64,000 nucleotides of DNA, from positions 62,001 to 126,000 of the forward strand of contig NZ_FMXM01000005.1 in assembly GCF_900103325.1 (NCBI RefSeq), written 5' to 3'. Source of the stretch: Mesorhizobium qingshengii (GTDB lineage Bacteria > Pseudomonadota > Alphaproteobacteria > Rhizobiales > Rhizobiaceae). Below the pieces are notes generated by a model. It did not search any database. It was not told the DNA's origin and saw only the letters and a program-made list of their open reading frames with translations. Made by a program: the position numbers and the translations under genes. Of the stretch, positions 48,647 to 57,414 are shown one piece after another. Each line of letters begins with the position of its first letter. Positions within the stretch are counted from its first letter, which is position 1.

Positions 48647-49702
48647 ATGACGAACGAAGCGATTCAAGAGGGTGAGCCCTCTGATCATTTTTCGATGTTT
48701 TCTTCTCAAAATTCGAAGATACGATACAGCTACAACAATATCAGAGAAGTAAAGTCGTACAGGGTCGGAGAGCTTTTTTTAGCATACCGGGACATATTGT
48801 GGGATGATGGGCGGCATAAATACAATGTCAGTTCTTTCATCGGCGAGATAGACGAGCTTCTCCTCGGGGAACGTTTCAGCGCCTTTGACCAGAGTACCCT
48901 GGACAATCTTATCGGCACCTTGCGCCAGCGCGGCAACAGCAACGCAACCATCAATCGAAAGATGGCTGCCCTCAGCAAACTGCTGCGCAAGGCTCACAAG
49001 ATGGGGGATATCCACAGCCTGCCCGAGTTCCGCCGCCAGAAGGAGCGGGCGGGGCGGATTCGTTTCCTCGAGAGGGACGAAGAGGCCAGGCTGTTTGCCG
49101 CCATCAAGAGCCGCAGCGAGGATGCCTACAGGCTCTCGGTCTTCCTGGTCGATAGCGGATGCCGCCTCGGTGAGGCTCTGGGGCTGATCTGGAACGACAT
49201 CCAGGAGCATCGCGTCAGTTTCTGGATCACCAAGTCCGGCCGCAGCCGCACCATTCCGATGACCGAACGGGTGAAGGAGGTCATCAAGCTGCCCGCCGCC
49301 GAAGGCCGCCGGCCCAAGGGCCCATTCACCAAGCTCAGCCAGGCTCAGTTTCGTGCCATCTGGAACGACGCGAAGGCCGAGGTCGGCCTTGGCGCCGACG
49401 ACCAGGTGGTGCCGCATATCTTGCGCCACACCTGTGCCTCGCGCCTTGTACAGGGCGGCATCGACATCCGGCGTGTACAGATGTGGCTCGGCCACCAGAC
49501 CCTGTCGATGACCATGCGCTACGCGCATCTGGCCACGAACGACCTCGACGGCTGCGTCATTGTGCTGGAAACACCTCGATGCAGCGGGTCCGACAGCGCG
49601 ACGGGAAAACCCGATTCGTCTCCCTGCGCCGTGATGCAGGAAAGAAAGAGCAAGCCGGTCGCGGCAAAGGCCAAGGTGCGGAAAAGCGCGAAATCCCAAT
49701 AG
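48647..49702 (+). CDS. Tyrosine recombinase/phage-type integrase
   Basis: The 351-residue protein has a SAM-like N-terminal domain and a catalytic domain with the conserved residues Arg (DSGCRLGEALGL), Lys (TKSGRSRTIP), HxxR (HILRHTCAS), His (WLGHQT) and the nucleophile Tyr (MRYAHL). It catalyses site-specific recombination. The first 200 bases are clearly AT-richer than the rest. The basic C-terminal tail (about residues 315-351) is unusual. No excision gene or partner element is seen, and no second copy of the nearby tRNA end was found, so it may be a stranded integrase. The ATG at 48647 follows GGGGG. Confidence 0.9.
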   Translation: MTNEAIQEGEPSDHFSMFSSQNSKIRYSYNNIREVKSYRVGELFLAYRDILWDDGRHKYNVSSFIGEIDELLLGERFSAFDQSTLDNLIGTLRQRGNSNATINRKMAALSKLLRKAHKMGDIHSLPEFRRQKERAGRIRFLERDEEARLFAAIKSRSEDAYRLSVFLVDSGCRLGEALGLIWNDIQEHRVSFWITKSGRSRTIPMTERVKEVIKLPAAEGRRPKGPFTKLSQAQFRAIWNDAKAEVGLGADDQVVPHILRHTCASRLVQGGIDIRRVQMWLGHQTLSMTMRYAHLATNDLDGCVIVLETPRCSGSDSATGKPDSSPCAVMQERKSKPVAAKAKVRKSAKSQ

Positions 49703-49717
49703 CATAAGATGTTCGGT

Positions 49718-49750
49718 GCGCCCCTCGACCTGAGCTTGGTTGAGGGGCGC
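49718..49750 (+). terminator. Hairpin terminator after the recombinase gene
   Basis: GCGCCCCTCGACC pairs with GGTTGAGGGGCGC (one G-T pair) around TGAGCTT, 16 bases after the stop. Only a short T-containing tail follows, and it also lies just beyond the convergent hydrolase gene, so it may serve both strands. Confidence 0.7.
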
Positions 49751-49781
49751 ATTCGTTTTCGGCGGTGGGCCGTGCCTGTTC

Positions 49782-50684
49782 TCAGCCCGCGGTCGTGCTG
49801 CGCTGCTCGGCATTGTCGAAGAACGTGGCGATCATGTCTGGCAAGTCGCCGGTGTCAAGGAACGGGACGTGCCCCTGGCCCTCGAGGGTGATCGTCTCCA
49901 TCTGCGAATGGCGCTCTCGCATCTGCCTCAGCGTTTCCACGGACAATAATCTCGAGTTGGCGCCGCGGATGGTGAGCAGGGGAATAGCCTGCAACGCCTC
50001 GAATTGCGGCCACAGGGCCGGGAGCGGCTGTTTCAGGTCGAGATTGGCAACGGTGTCGACCAGCTTCGGGTCGAAATCGGGCAGCAGCCCTTCATCAGTC
50101 TCGCGGTAGAGCGCCCCTACCATCCGCCGCCAGTCGGCGTCTGTGAGCGCGGGAAAGTCTCCGCCGTGAACATTGCGCTGGGCATCTACCGCCTCGGTTG
50201 AGGTTTTCGGCTTTGGTTCACGTTCGAGATAGGACTGGATGTGGGCAAGGCCGGCTGGTTCGATTACAGGCCCGATGTCGTTGAAAACAATGGCTTTCAG
50301 CACGGTCGGCCGCAGCGCGCCGAGAACATGGATGATCAGTCCGCCGCGCGAGGTGCCGATGAAGGCGGCTGCCTCAATTCCCAATGCCGTCAACCCGGCA
50401 AGAATGTCGCCGGCTTCGACGCCGACATTATAGTGGCTGACATCGGGATCGTAGGCGGATTGTCCGCGCCCGCGATAGTCGAAGGCAACCACCTTGCGCG
50501 GAACCGTGGGCCGCGCCGAAAGATAGAGCGCCAATTCGTGAAAATCCCGGGCATTGCGGGTCAGGCCAGGTAGGCAGACCACCGGCCAATGGTCGGAATT
50601 TGCTTCACCATAGACGCGCGCATGAAGTTTTAGCCCATCCGGAGCGCTGTAGAAAAAATCGGAAAAGCCTTCAGTGCTCGACAT
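49782..50684 (-). CDS. Alpha/beta-fold hydrolase
   Basis: The 300-residue protein has the oxyanion segment VVCLPGLTRNARDF, the nucleophile elbow FIGTSRGGLI with Ser, and the catalytic His in GQGHVPFLDTGD. It resembles lactonase or haloperoxidase-like esterases; the substrate is unknown. The start ATG at 50684 (MSSTEGFSDFFY) was chosen over a frame extension to 50708. No signal peptide. It is convergent with the recombinase gene and stands alone. Confidence 0.85.
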   Translation of the reverse strand: MSSTEGFSDFFYSAPDGLKLHARVYGEANSDHWPVVCLPGLTRNARDFHELALYLSARPTVPRKVVAFDYRGRGQSAYDPDVSHYNVGVEAGDILAGLTALGIEAAAFIGTSRGGLIIHVLGALRPTVLKAIVFNDIGPVIEPAGLAHIQSYLEREPKPKTSTEAVDAQRNVHGGDFPALTDADWRRMVGALYRETDEGLLPDFDPKLVDTVANLDLKQPLPALWPQFEALQAIPLLTIRGANSRLLSVETLRQMRERHSQMETITLEGQGHVPFLDTGDLPDMIATFFDNAEQRSTTAG

Positions 50685-50844
50685 CTGGACGCGATTCCTT
50701 CCCGCCACCGAATCTTCCCTGACTGCTACAGGTGAGAGCGGGGAGGGTCAAATAGGCGCTGGGTAGGGAAATACGGCCAAACGCCTCCGCTAGGGAGCAG
50801 GTCGGCCGCTTCGGAGAAATCGGCTCTCGAGCCGTCGGCTTGGC

Positions 50845-52875
50845 TCAGCCACGCCCGTTCACAAGATCCCCAACAATGTCGTATTTGCCGGAAATACGCA
50901 TCTTGTAGACCTCGTAATTCTCCATCACGCGTTGCACATAACTTCTTGTTTCCGTGTAGGGAATTCGCTCGATCCAGTCGACGACGGCATCGATGTCCTT
51001 GCCGCGTGGGTCGCCGTATTTCGCCACCCATTGGCTTGCCCGGTTGGGGCCCGCATTGTAGCCGGCGAAGGTCAGCACATAGGAACCGTTGAAGCGGTCA
51101 AGCTGCTCGCCAAGAAAGGCCGAACCAAGCGTTGCGTTATAGCCGGCGTCGGTGGTCAGCTTTGTCTGCGAAAACTGCAATCCTGCCTTTTTCGCCAATT
51201 GTTTGGCGGTTGCCGGCATCAGCTGCAGCAGGCCGCGCGCGCCGGCACTTGAGACAGCGCCGATGTTGAACTCGCTCTCCTGGCGGGCGATGGCATAGGC
51301 CAGCGCCTTGCCGGAGCCGGAGATATTGGCCGAATCGGGAATGACGCCAAGCGGATGCGACAGCGCGCCGACATCGATGCCGCGCGCGCCTGCGATCTTG
51401 CCGACCTTCAGCGCCATGAAATGGTTGCCTTGCTTCTCGGCGAGAACAGCGAGCAGCGCCAGTTCGCCCGGGCTGGTCAACTGCCCGGCAAGATCGCGAT
51501 AGAGCGTTTCGGCATAGCGGTCGTAGCCGGCTTCCTGCAGCCGCTTGATGGCGCTGACGGCTTCGCGGCCGGCAAAATTCCGCCGGTCGGCGGTATCAGG
51601 CTGCGGGTAGACAATGTTGAGCGCCTGTCGGCCGACGCGTTCGGCGGCAAGCTGGCCGTAAAATGTCGTGCCATAGGTCGCGGCGCGCCCAAAATAGTCC
51701 TTGGCGTTGCCGGGGCCGCCGACTTCGGCGGCACGGCCGAGCCAGTAGTAGGCGCGCGACAGGGTCATCGGCCCCTGGGCAAGGTCGGCGATGCGCACGA
51801 AATGCGTTGCAGCAAGTTTGGGGTCGTTCAGGCCACGCAACGCGTACCAGCCGGCGTGGAATTCGGCATCCGCCGCATTAGCGGCACTTTCAGCGGCATG
51901 CATGGCGACAATCCGGTACGCCGTCTTCATGTCGCCCTGGTCGACAAGTTCGCGCGACAACACCCGGCGCTCGACCCACCAGGCGTCCGGATCGACCAGC
52001 GCTTCGCGATCAGTCGGCGCCTGCATCACGACAGCGGCTGCGCCGGCGAAATTCTCCTGCTTGCGCAGATATTCGGCCTGCGCGAAGAAATAGCCGGCCG
52101 AACGCTGCGCCACCGGCACTGCCTTCAGCAGTTTGGCGGTGTTCTTGTCGCCTCTGTCAGCCGCCGCCCAGGCGTCCGCCAGCTGTTGGGCGCCGGCGAG
52201 GCTGGCGACGCGCAAGGCGGAATTCGCCCGGTCGGCATATAACATGCGCTCCATGCGAAAACGGTGGTCGGCCGCCGGGATCAGGCCGCCGAATTCCTTG
52301 ATCAGCGCCGTTTCGTCCTTGGCTTCCAGGATCGCGGTGCGCCAGAACGGTGACAGCACCGAACGCGCCGCCTTGGCGTTGCCGGACGAGACATAGGCGC
52401 GGGCGAGAACCATCACGCCTTCGAATGTCGACGGCTGGCTGCCGTCGAATGCCCGAATGACGATGTCCGGGGCAGGGTTCTCACGATAAAGCGCGCGCTC
52501 GCTGTTCTTGCGCAAGGCAACGGTGCCCGGCCAGTTGGGCAATATCCTTGCCGCGGCCGCGATGTCGCCGCTCGGAACCTTGTCGCCACCGTACAGCGCA
52601 ATCGCCCAGGCAAGGATGTGCTGGTCTAGCGAGTTGGCGGGAAGAGCATCACGCACGGTCCGGGCGCCGGGAATGTCGCCAGCCGCCAGCGCATCCAGCC
52701 CGCTCTTCAACTGGGCGACGCTGGGCGAGGCATCCGGTTGCGCCCGGGCCTGCAGCCCCGGCAGCGGGATCGCCGAGGTGACCTGCACATCGACGCTGCC
52801 GCCGATCGCCATGCCCGGCATCAGCGCGAGCGTGGCGCCAAGCAGCGCGAAAAGGTGAGACCGACTGGCCGGCAT
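50845..52875 (-). CDS. Soluble lytic murein transglycosylase
   Basis: The 676-residue periplasmic protein has a signal peptide (about residues 1-24), a long helical superhelix of TPR-like repeats (about 60-500) and a C-terminal SLT domain with the catalytic Glu in AIARQESEFN, followed by GARGLLQLMPATAK and FAGYNAGPNRASQW. It cleaves peptidoglycan between MurNAc and GlcNAc with 1,6-anhydro product. The architecture equals Slt70. The ATG at 52875 (MPASRSHLF) gives a proper signal peptide, unlike the longer frame to 53004. Confidence 0.92.
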   Translation of the reverse strand: MPASRSHLFALLGATLALMPGMAIGGSVDVQVTSAIPLPGLQARAQPDASPSVAQLKSGLDALAAGDIPGARTVRDALPANSLDQHILAWAIALYGGDKVPSGDIAAAARILPNWPGTVALRKNSERALYRENPAPDIVIRAFDGSQPSTFEGVMVLARAYVSSGNAKAARSVLSPFWRTAILEAKDETALIKEFGGLIPAADHRFRMERMLYADRANSALRVASLAGAQQLADAWAAADRGDKNTAKLLKAVPVAQRSAGYFFAQAEYLRKQENFAGAAAVVMQAPTDREALVDPDAWWVERRVLSRELVDQGDMKTAYRIVAMHAAESAANAADAEFHAGWYALRGLNDPKLAATHFVRIADLAQGPMTLSRAYYWLGRAAEVGGPGNAKDYFGRAATYGTTFYGQLAAERVGRQALNIVYPQPDTADRRNFAGREAVSAIKRLQEAGYDRYAETLYRDLAGQLTSPGELALLAVLAEKQGNHFMALKVGKIAGARGIDVGALSHPLGVIPDSANISGSGKALAYAIARQESEFNIGAVSSAGARGLLQLMPATAKQLAKKAGLQFSQTKLTTDAGYNATLGSAFLGEQLDRFNGSYVLTFAGYNAGPNRASQWVAKYGDPRGKDIDAVVDWIERIPYTETRSYVQRVMENYEVYKMRISGKYDIVGDLVNGRG

Positions 52876-53087
52876 GATCCTATGTCTTTCCTTGTCCTGG
52901 CATTCTACCAGCAGCCGAGATGCCTCGAAGCCTAGACTTAGGTCGTGAAGAGCCCGTAAACACTGGGTTATCGAGGTCGCCCGAATTGCGCTTGCTGGCA
53001 CCATGGCAATGCTTGCCGCGCAACAATGTCGAGACTATGGTGCGCCGCTTCGCTTTCGGCTAGAAGGCGCGCACGACAAAGCACCGA

Positions 53088-53134
53088 TGCATGTCGCCCA
53101 AAAGTGGATACCGGTTTTGGGGAAACGACATGCA
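53088..53134. repeat. Interspersed palindromic repeat upstream of dapA
   Basis: TGCATGTCG (53088-53096) and CGACATGCA (53126-53134) enclose AAAGTGGATACCGGTTTTGG, whose core matches the repeat at 12174-12241. It lies 31 bases before the dapA start and creates a spurious in-frame extension of dapA from 53091. Confidence 0.7.
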
Positions 53135-53165
53135 TAAACAAAGAAGTCCCAAGGAGTTGGACGAC

Positions 53166-54047
53166 ATGCTGAGAGGCTCGCTTACCGCGCTCGTGACACC
53201 GTTCGAAAAGAGCGGGCGTTTCGACGAGAAAGCCTTTCGCGCGCTCGTCGAGTGGCAACTCGCCGAAGGCACGACAGGCCTGGTCCCGGTCGGCACCACC
53301 GGCGAGTCGCCGACACTGTCGCACGACGAGCATCGCCATGTCGTCAAGGTCTGCATCGAGGTGGCCAGGGGCCGCGCCCCGGTGGTCGCCGGCGCCGGTT
53401 CCAACAACACCGAGGAAGCGGTTGGGCTCGTGCAATATGCCGAAAAGGCAGGCGCCGATGCCGCCCTGGTCGTTACACCCTACTACAACAAGCCGACCCA
53501 GCGGGGCCTCTACGAGCACTTCGCTGCCGTCGCCAGGGCGACCAAGCTGCCGATCATAATCTACAACATCCCGCCGCGCTCGGTCATTGACATGACGCCG
53601 GAGACGATGGGCCGGCTGGCGCACGACTTCAAGAACATCGTCGGCGTCAAGGATGCCACCGGCAAGGTCGAACGGGTTTCCGAGCAGCGCGCGACCTGCG
53701 GCAGGGAGTTCATCCAGCTTTCGGGCGAGGACGCTTCCGCGCTCGGTTTCAACGCGCATGGCGGCGTCGGCTGCATTTCGGTGACGTCGAACGTCGCGCC
53801 GCGGCTCTGCGCCGAGTTCCAGGAAGCGACGCTTTCCGGCGACAGCGCCAAGGCGCTGGAACTGCAGGACCGTTTGCTGCCGCTGCACAAGGCGATCTTC
53901 ATGGATCCTGGCGTTTCCGGCGCGAAATACGCGCTGTCGAAGCTGGGCAAGGTCGAGAACGTGCTGCGTTTGCCGCTGGTCACCGTCGAGCAGTCGACGG
54001 CCGAAAAGATCGATGCGGCCATGAAGCACGCCGGCTTGATAAACTAG
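53166..54047 (+). CDS. dapA: 4-Hydroxy-tetrahydrodipicolinate synthase
   Basis: The 293-residue TIM-barrel enzyme has [14 protein letters not shown] near the N-terminus, the Tyr of [10 protein letters not shown] and the Schiff-base Lys in IVGVKDATG. It condenses pyruvate with aspartate semialdehyde in lysine and diaminopimelate synthesis, feeding peptidoglycan. The ATG at 53166 ([13 protein letters not shown]) matches the family start and follows AAGGAG; the longer frame runs through an interspersed repeat. smpB follows 25 bases later. Confidence 0.95.
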   Translation: MLRGSLTALVTPFEKSGRFDEKAFRALVEWQLAEGTTGLVPVGTTGESPTLSHDEHRHVVKVCIEVARGRAPVVAGAGSNNTEEAVGLVQYAEKAGADAALVVTPYYNKPTQRGLYEHFAAVARATKLPIIIYNIPPRSVIDMTPETMGRLAHDFKNIVGVKDATGKVERVSEQRATCGREFIQLSGEDASALGFNAHGGVGCISVTSNVAPRLCAEFQEATLSGDSAKALELQDRLLPLHKAIFMDPGVSGAKYALSKLGKVENVLRLPLVTVEQSTAEKIDAAMKHAGLIN

Positions 54048-54072
54048 GGATGAGGCGCCACCTCTCCACATC

Positions 54073-54552
54073 ATGAATCAAGTCAGAAAAGCCGATCCCA
54101 ACAACAAGACCGTTGCGGAAAACCGCAAGGCGCGGTTTTCCTATGAGATCCTGGACACGGTCGAGACCGGCCTGGTGCTGACCGGCACCGAGGTCAAGTC
54201 GCTGCGCCAGGGTCAGGCCAACATCCAGGACAGCTATGCCTCGGTCGAAGGCGGCGAGATCTGGTTGATCAACTCCTATCTGCCGGAATATCTGCAGGCC
54301 AACCGTTTCAATCATGAGCCGCGCCGCCGACGCAAACTGCTGCTCAAAAAACGCGAGATGGCGAAATTGTCGCAGAGCGTCGACCGCGAAGGCATGACGC
54401 TGGTGCCACTTAAGATCTATTTCAACGACCAGGGCCGCGCCAAGCTGCTGCTCGCCGTCGGGCGCGGCAAGAAGCTGCACGACAAGCGCGAAAGCGAGAA
54501 GCAGCGCGACTGGTCGCGTGAGAAGGGCAGGCTCCTGAAGGAGCGCGGATAG
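54073..54552 (+). CDS. smpB: SsrA-binding protein SmpB
   Basis: The 159-residue protein has the SmpB OB-fold signatures [31 protein letters not shown] and the basic C-terminal tail ending [19 protein letters not shown], which mimics the anticodon stem in the decoding site. It delivers tmRNA to stalled ribosomes. The tmRNA gene itself is not in the window. It follows dapA closely and precedes the GH25 gene by 15 bases. Confidence 0.96.
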   Translation: MNQVRKADPNNKTVAENRKARFSYEILDTVETGLVLTGTEVKSLRQGQANIQDSYASVEGGEIWLINSYLPEYLQANRFNHEPRRRRKLLLKKREMAKLSQSVDREGMTLVPLKIYFNDQGRAKLLLAVGRGKKLHDKRESEKQRDWSREKGRLLKERG

Positions 54553-54567
54553 GCTGGGGCCATTCGT

Positions 54568-55278
54568 TTGAAGAGCCGGATTATCCTGTTGAGCTTGGCC
54601 AGCCTGGTTCTGGCATGTTTCGTCGCCGCGGGCGGATATCTCTATTTCAGGGCATTCTCGCCGGACCGCGGCAAATATCCGGTCAGGGGCATCGACGTCT
54701 CTCACCATCAGGGCCCAATTGACTGGCGGCGCGTTGCCGCCGACGATGTCGCTTTCGCCGTCATCAAGGCGACCGAAGGCGGTGATCATGTCGACGACGC
54801 CTTCGCCACCAATCTGCGTGAGGCCCGCGCCGCCGGTCTTGCCGTCGGCGCCTATCATTTCTTCACCTTCTGCCGGCCGGGCAGCGATCAGGCGCGCAAT
54901 TTCATCTCGGTGGTGCCGCACGATCAGCCTTTGCTGCCGCCGGTTGTCGACATCGAGTTCGGCGGCAATTGCCCGCGGAGGCCGACGCCCGAGCAACTGA
55001 GTGCCGAACTGGCCGCGTTCCTCGCTCCAGTCGAGGCAGCGTTCGGCAAGCCGGCGATCGTCTATCTGACCGACGAGGCCGCGGATGCCTTTGCCGGGCG
55101 CATCGCTGCCCGGCCGCTGTGGCTTCGCTCATTGCTGTTGCAGCCAGTCCGCGACGACTGGGTCTACTGGCAGTACCACAACAGGGGACGTGTCGACGGC
55201 ATCAACGGCGATGTCGATCTGAATGTGCTGCAGGGTGGCTCGGCGGTGTTGGCCGCGCTGGTTGCGCCGCCACGCTGA
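54568..55278 (+). CDS. GH25-family muramidase-like membrane protein
   Basis: The 236-residue protein has an N-terminal membrane anchor (about residues 5-24) and a GH25 lysozyme domain: the start YPVRGIDVSHHQGPIDW and the catalytic VVDIEFGG, with ending VYWQYHNRG. It would cleave the glycan of peptidoglycan in the periplasm. The only start is TTG at 54568, 15 bases after smpB, so it is probably co-transcribed and expressed weakly. An ATG alternative near the frame start was not found. Confidence 0.85.
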   Translation: MKSRIILLSLASLVLACFVAAGGYLYFRAFSPDRGKYPVRGIDVSHHQGPIDWRRVAADDVAFAVIKATEGGDHVDDAFATNLREARAAGLAVGAYHFFTFCRPGSDQARNFISVVPHDQPLLPPVVDIEFGGNCPRRPTPEQLSAELAAFLAPVEAAFGKPAIVYLTDEAADAFAGRIAARPLWLRSLLLQPVRDDWVYWQYHNRGRVDGINGDVDLNVLQGGSAVLAALVAPPR

Positions 55279-55299
55279 TGAGCCCGCAGCCGCCAGACT

Positions 55300-55956
55300 C
55301 TATTTCTGCAGGAACGCCGCGATCTCGCTGAAAACACTGACGAACATTGCTTCGGTCAAGACACCGGTATTGGTATTGTAGCGCGAGCAATGGTAGCTCG
55401 AAAACAGGGTGATGCCGCCGGCCGGTTGCCGCCCGCCATGCTTGAACGGGTAGGCGGCGACACGCCCACCAAGCGCGCGCACGGTCGACTGGTGCGCGAT
55501 CGATCCCAGCGCCAGAACCGCGCGCAGGTTTGGAAACCGGGCGATCGTCGGCACCAGGAAAGTCCGGCAGGTGGCGATCTCGGCGCCCGCCGGCTTGTTC
55601 TCCGGCGGCACGCAACGCACCGCATTGGTTATGGCCGCGCCGACAAGCTCAAGCCCGTCATCGGGCCTTGCCTTGAACGCGCCGCGCGCGAAACCATGCG
55701 AAATCAGCGTCGAGTAGAGCAGGTCACCGGCAAAGTCGCCGGTGAAGGGCCGTCCGGTGCGGTTGGCTCCGCGCAGGCCGGGCGCCAGCCCGACGATCAG
55801 CAACTGGACCGCGGCTTCACCTTCCGGCGGCAGGAAGGTCGGCACCGGTGCATTGAACCAGGATGGTTCGCGCTGCCGCCATTCCGCGATGAAATCGTGC
55901 AGCCTTCGACAAAGCGGGCAGTCGCGGCCGGGTTCGGGGGATGAGATGGCGGTCAA
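55300..55956 (-). CDS. Family-5 uracil-DNA glycosylase (UDGb)
   Basis: The 218-residue protein has the iron-sulfur CPLCRRL motif and the UDGb motif A, VGLAPGLRGANRTGRPFTGD, plus SYHCSRYNTNTG near the end and further Cys (VRCVPPEN, IATCRTF) to complete four [4Fe-4S] ligands. UDGb removes uracil and hypoxanthine-type bases from DNA. It keeps all cluster ligands, in contrast to the glycosylase at 22494. The start is a TTG at 55956, 11 bases after the NYN gene stop on the same strand. Confidence 0.9.
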   Translation of the reverse strand: MTAISSPEPGRDCPLCRRLHDFIAEWRQREPSWFNAPVPTFLPPEGEAAVQLLIVGLAPGLRGANRTGRPFTGDFAGDLLYSTLISHGFARGAFKARPDDGLELVGAAITNAVRCVPPENKPAGAEIATCRTFLVPTIARFPNLRAVLALGSIAHQSTVRALGGRVAAYPFKHGGRQPAGGITLFSSYHCSRYNTNTGVLTEAMFVSVFSEIAAFLQK

Positions 55957-55967
55957 GGCGACCGGCC

Positions 55968-56549
55968 TCAGAAATCGTCCTCATCGACTTCGGCCGGCTC
56001 GGGCCGCCGCACCGGCCGCTCGGACGGATCGCGGCCGACCTCGTTCTTCAGCGTCGTCAGGTCGATGAAATGATCGGCCTGGCGGCGCAGATCATCGGAG
56101 ATCATCGGCGGCTGCGAGGCCATGGTCGAGACGATCGATACCTTGCGGCCGCGCCGCTGGAGCGCCTCGACCAGCGTGCGGAAGTCGCCGTCGCCGGAAA
56201 AGATGACATAGTGGTCGACGACATCGGCGAGCTCCAGCGCGTCGACCGTCAGCTCGATGTCCATATTGCCCTTGATCTTGCGGCGGCCGGTCGAGTCGGT
56301 GAATTCCTTGGCCGGCTTGGTGACGACCTTGAAGCCGTTGTAGTCGAGCCAGTCAATCAAGGGACGGATCGAGGAGTATTCCTGATCCTCGACCAGCGCC
56401 GTGTAGTAATAGGCGCGCAGCAGATAACCGCGCTTCTGGAAACTCGACAGAAGCTTGCGATAGTCGATGTCGAAGCCAAGCGCGCGCGACGTGGCGTAGA
56501 GATTGGCGCCGTCGATGAACAGGGCGATTTTTTCACGGGGGTCGAACAT
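55968..56549 (-). CDS. NYN-domain (LabA/DUF88-type) protein
   Basis: The 193-residue protein is one NYN (PIN-like) domain: ALFIDGANLYATSRALG with the first acidic residue, KGNMDIELTVDALELAD and FSGDGDFRTLVEALQRRG carrying the other metal-binding Asp residues. NYN proteins are nucleases that cut RNA; activity is not proven. A short acidic tail (about residues 178-193) extends beyond the fold. It is followed by the UDGb gene 11 bases on, which suggests co-expression of an RNA-cutting and a DNA-repair protein. Confidence 0.87.
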   Translation of the reverse strand: MFDPREKIALFIDGANLYATSRALGFDIDYRKLLSSFQKRGYLLRAYYYTALVEDQEYSSIRPLIDWLDYNGFKVVTKPAKEFTDSTGRRKIKGNMDIELTVDALELADVVDHYVIFSGDGDFRTLVEALQRRGRKVSIVSTMASQPPMISDDLRRQADHFIDLTTLKNEVGRDPSERPVRRPEPAEVDEDDF

Positions 56550-56878
56550 GGAAAATAGTCCTTTTCGAAATAAGCGGCCGTCTAAACGAAATGCGATAGC
56601 GACTATCGGTCAGGCTCATAATAATCCGGCTGACCTTGACACCATCCGAGATAACGCCAGTTTCACGGCAATCCAAGGGCGCGTTGCCGCACTGCAAGCA
56701 ATTGTGATCGAGACACTGAGCGCATGGATGCTGCCTGATTTTGCAAAAATCAGGTGTTTGAAGGAGGGATTGAGCGCCTGGTGGCCCCGCCATTGCCATG
56801 ATGCTTGTATTTTGACGGCGTTCAGGTTAAGGACCGCGCCTGTTTTCCATCAAATCCATCGCATGAAAGGGGCAATCC
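56550..56878. other. Divergent promoter region between NYN gene and rpoZ
   Basis: No gene is supported in these 329 bases, although a frame reads through. A perfect 9-bp palindrome, CCTGATTTT (56734-56742) and AAAATCAGG (56746-56754), lies 125 bases upstream of rpoZ and could be an operator or a terminator; its role is unknown. A consistent -35/-10 pair was not identified. Confidence 0.45.
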
Positions 56879-57280
56879 ATGGCCCGCGTAACCGTTGAAG
56901 ATTGCATCGACAAGGTCGATAACCGCTTCGAGCTGGTGCTCCTTGCCGGCCACCGCGCCCGTCAGATCAGCCAGGGTGCGCCGATCACCGTGCCGCGTGA
57001 CAACGACAAGAACCCGGTCGTCGCGCTGCGCGAGATCGCCGACGAGACGTTGTCGCCCGACGACCTCAAAGAAGATCTGATCCATTCGCTGCAGAAGCAT
57101 GTCGAGGTCGACGAGCCCGAAGCTGATGGCGAGGCGATCGCCGACCAGACCGGCGGCGCTGTCGCGGCCACCAACGCCGACGACGCCGAGGAGAATGTCA
57201 CTTTCGACCGGATGACCGAGGAAGATCTGCTGGCCGGCATCGAGGGTCTGGTTCCCCCGGAAAAGAGCGACGATTACTAA
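56879..57280 (+). CDS. rpoZ: RNA polymerase omega subunit
   Basis: The 133-residue protein begins [20 protein letters not shown], and [10 protein letters not shown] follows, both conserved in omega. It helps fold beta prime and assemble RNA polymerase, and with RelA/SpoT forms the ppGpp response. Length exceeds the E. coli protein by an acidic C-terminal tail, which is normal in alphaproteobacteria. The rsh gene follows, as in many bacteria. Confidence 0.95.
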   Translation: MARVTVEDCIDKVDNRFELVLLAGHRARQISQGAPITVPRDNDKNPVVALREIADETLSPDDLKEDLIHSLQKHVEVDEPEADGEAIADQTGGAVAATNADDAEENVTFDRMTEEDLLAGIEGLVPPEKSDDY

Positions 57281-57414
57281 GAACGAACCACTGTTGCGAA
57301 GGTCGCTGGATTAATCGTCCGGCACTTCCGTATCGGCAGTTTCGTGGCTATCTATGACATGCGCCGTACGCCAGTGCGGCGCATGATTCATTTCACCGCT
57401 GTGAGATCCCGCCC

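Noticed and set aside
47021..49702. Possible integrative element between tRNA-Ser and the recombinase
   Set aside because: I looked for a second copy of the tRNA 3' end as an attachment site and found none in the window; the interval holds only a chromosomal-type porin.
53091..53165. N-terminal extension of dapA
   Set aside because: The extra codons are read from an interspersed repeat, and the family start and ribosome site lie at 53166.
56503..56898. A 131-codon plus-strand frame upstream of rpoZ
   Set aside because: It overlaps both the NYN gene start and the rpoZ start and has no ribosome site or motif.
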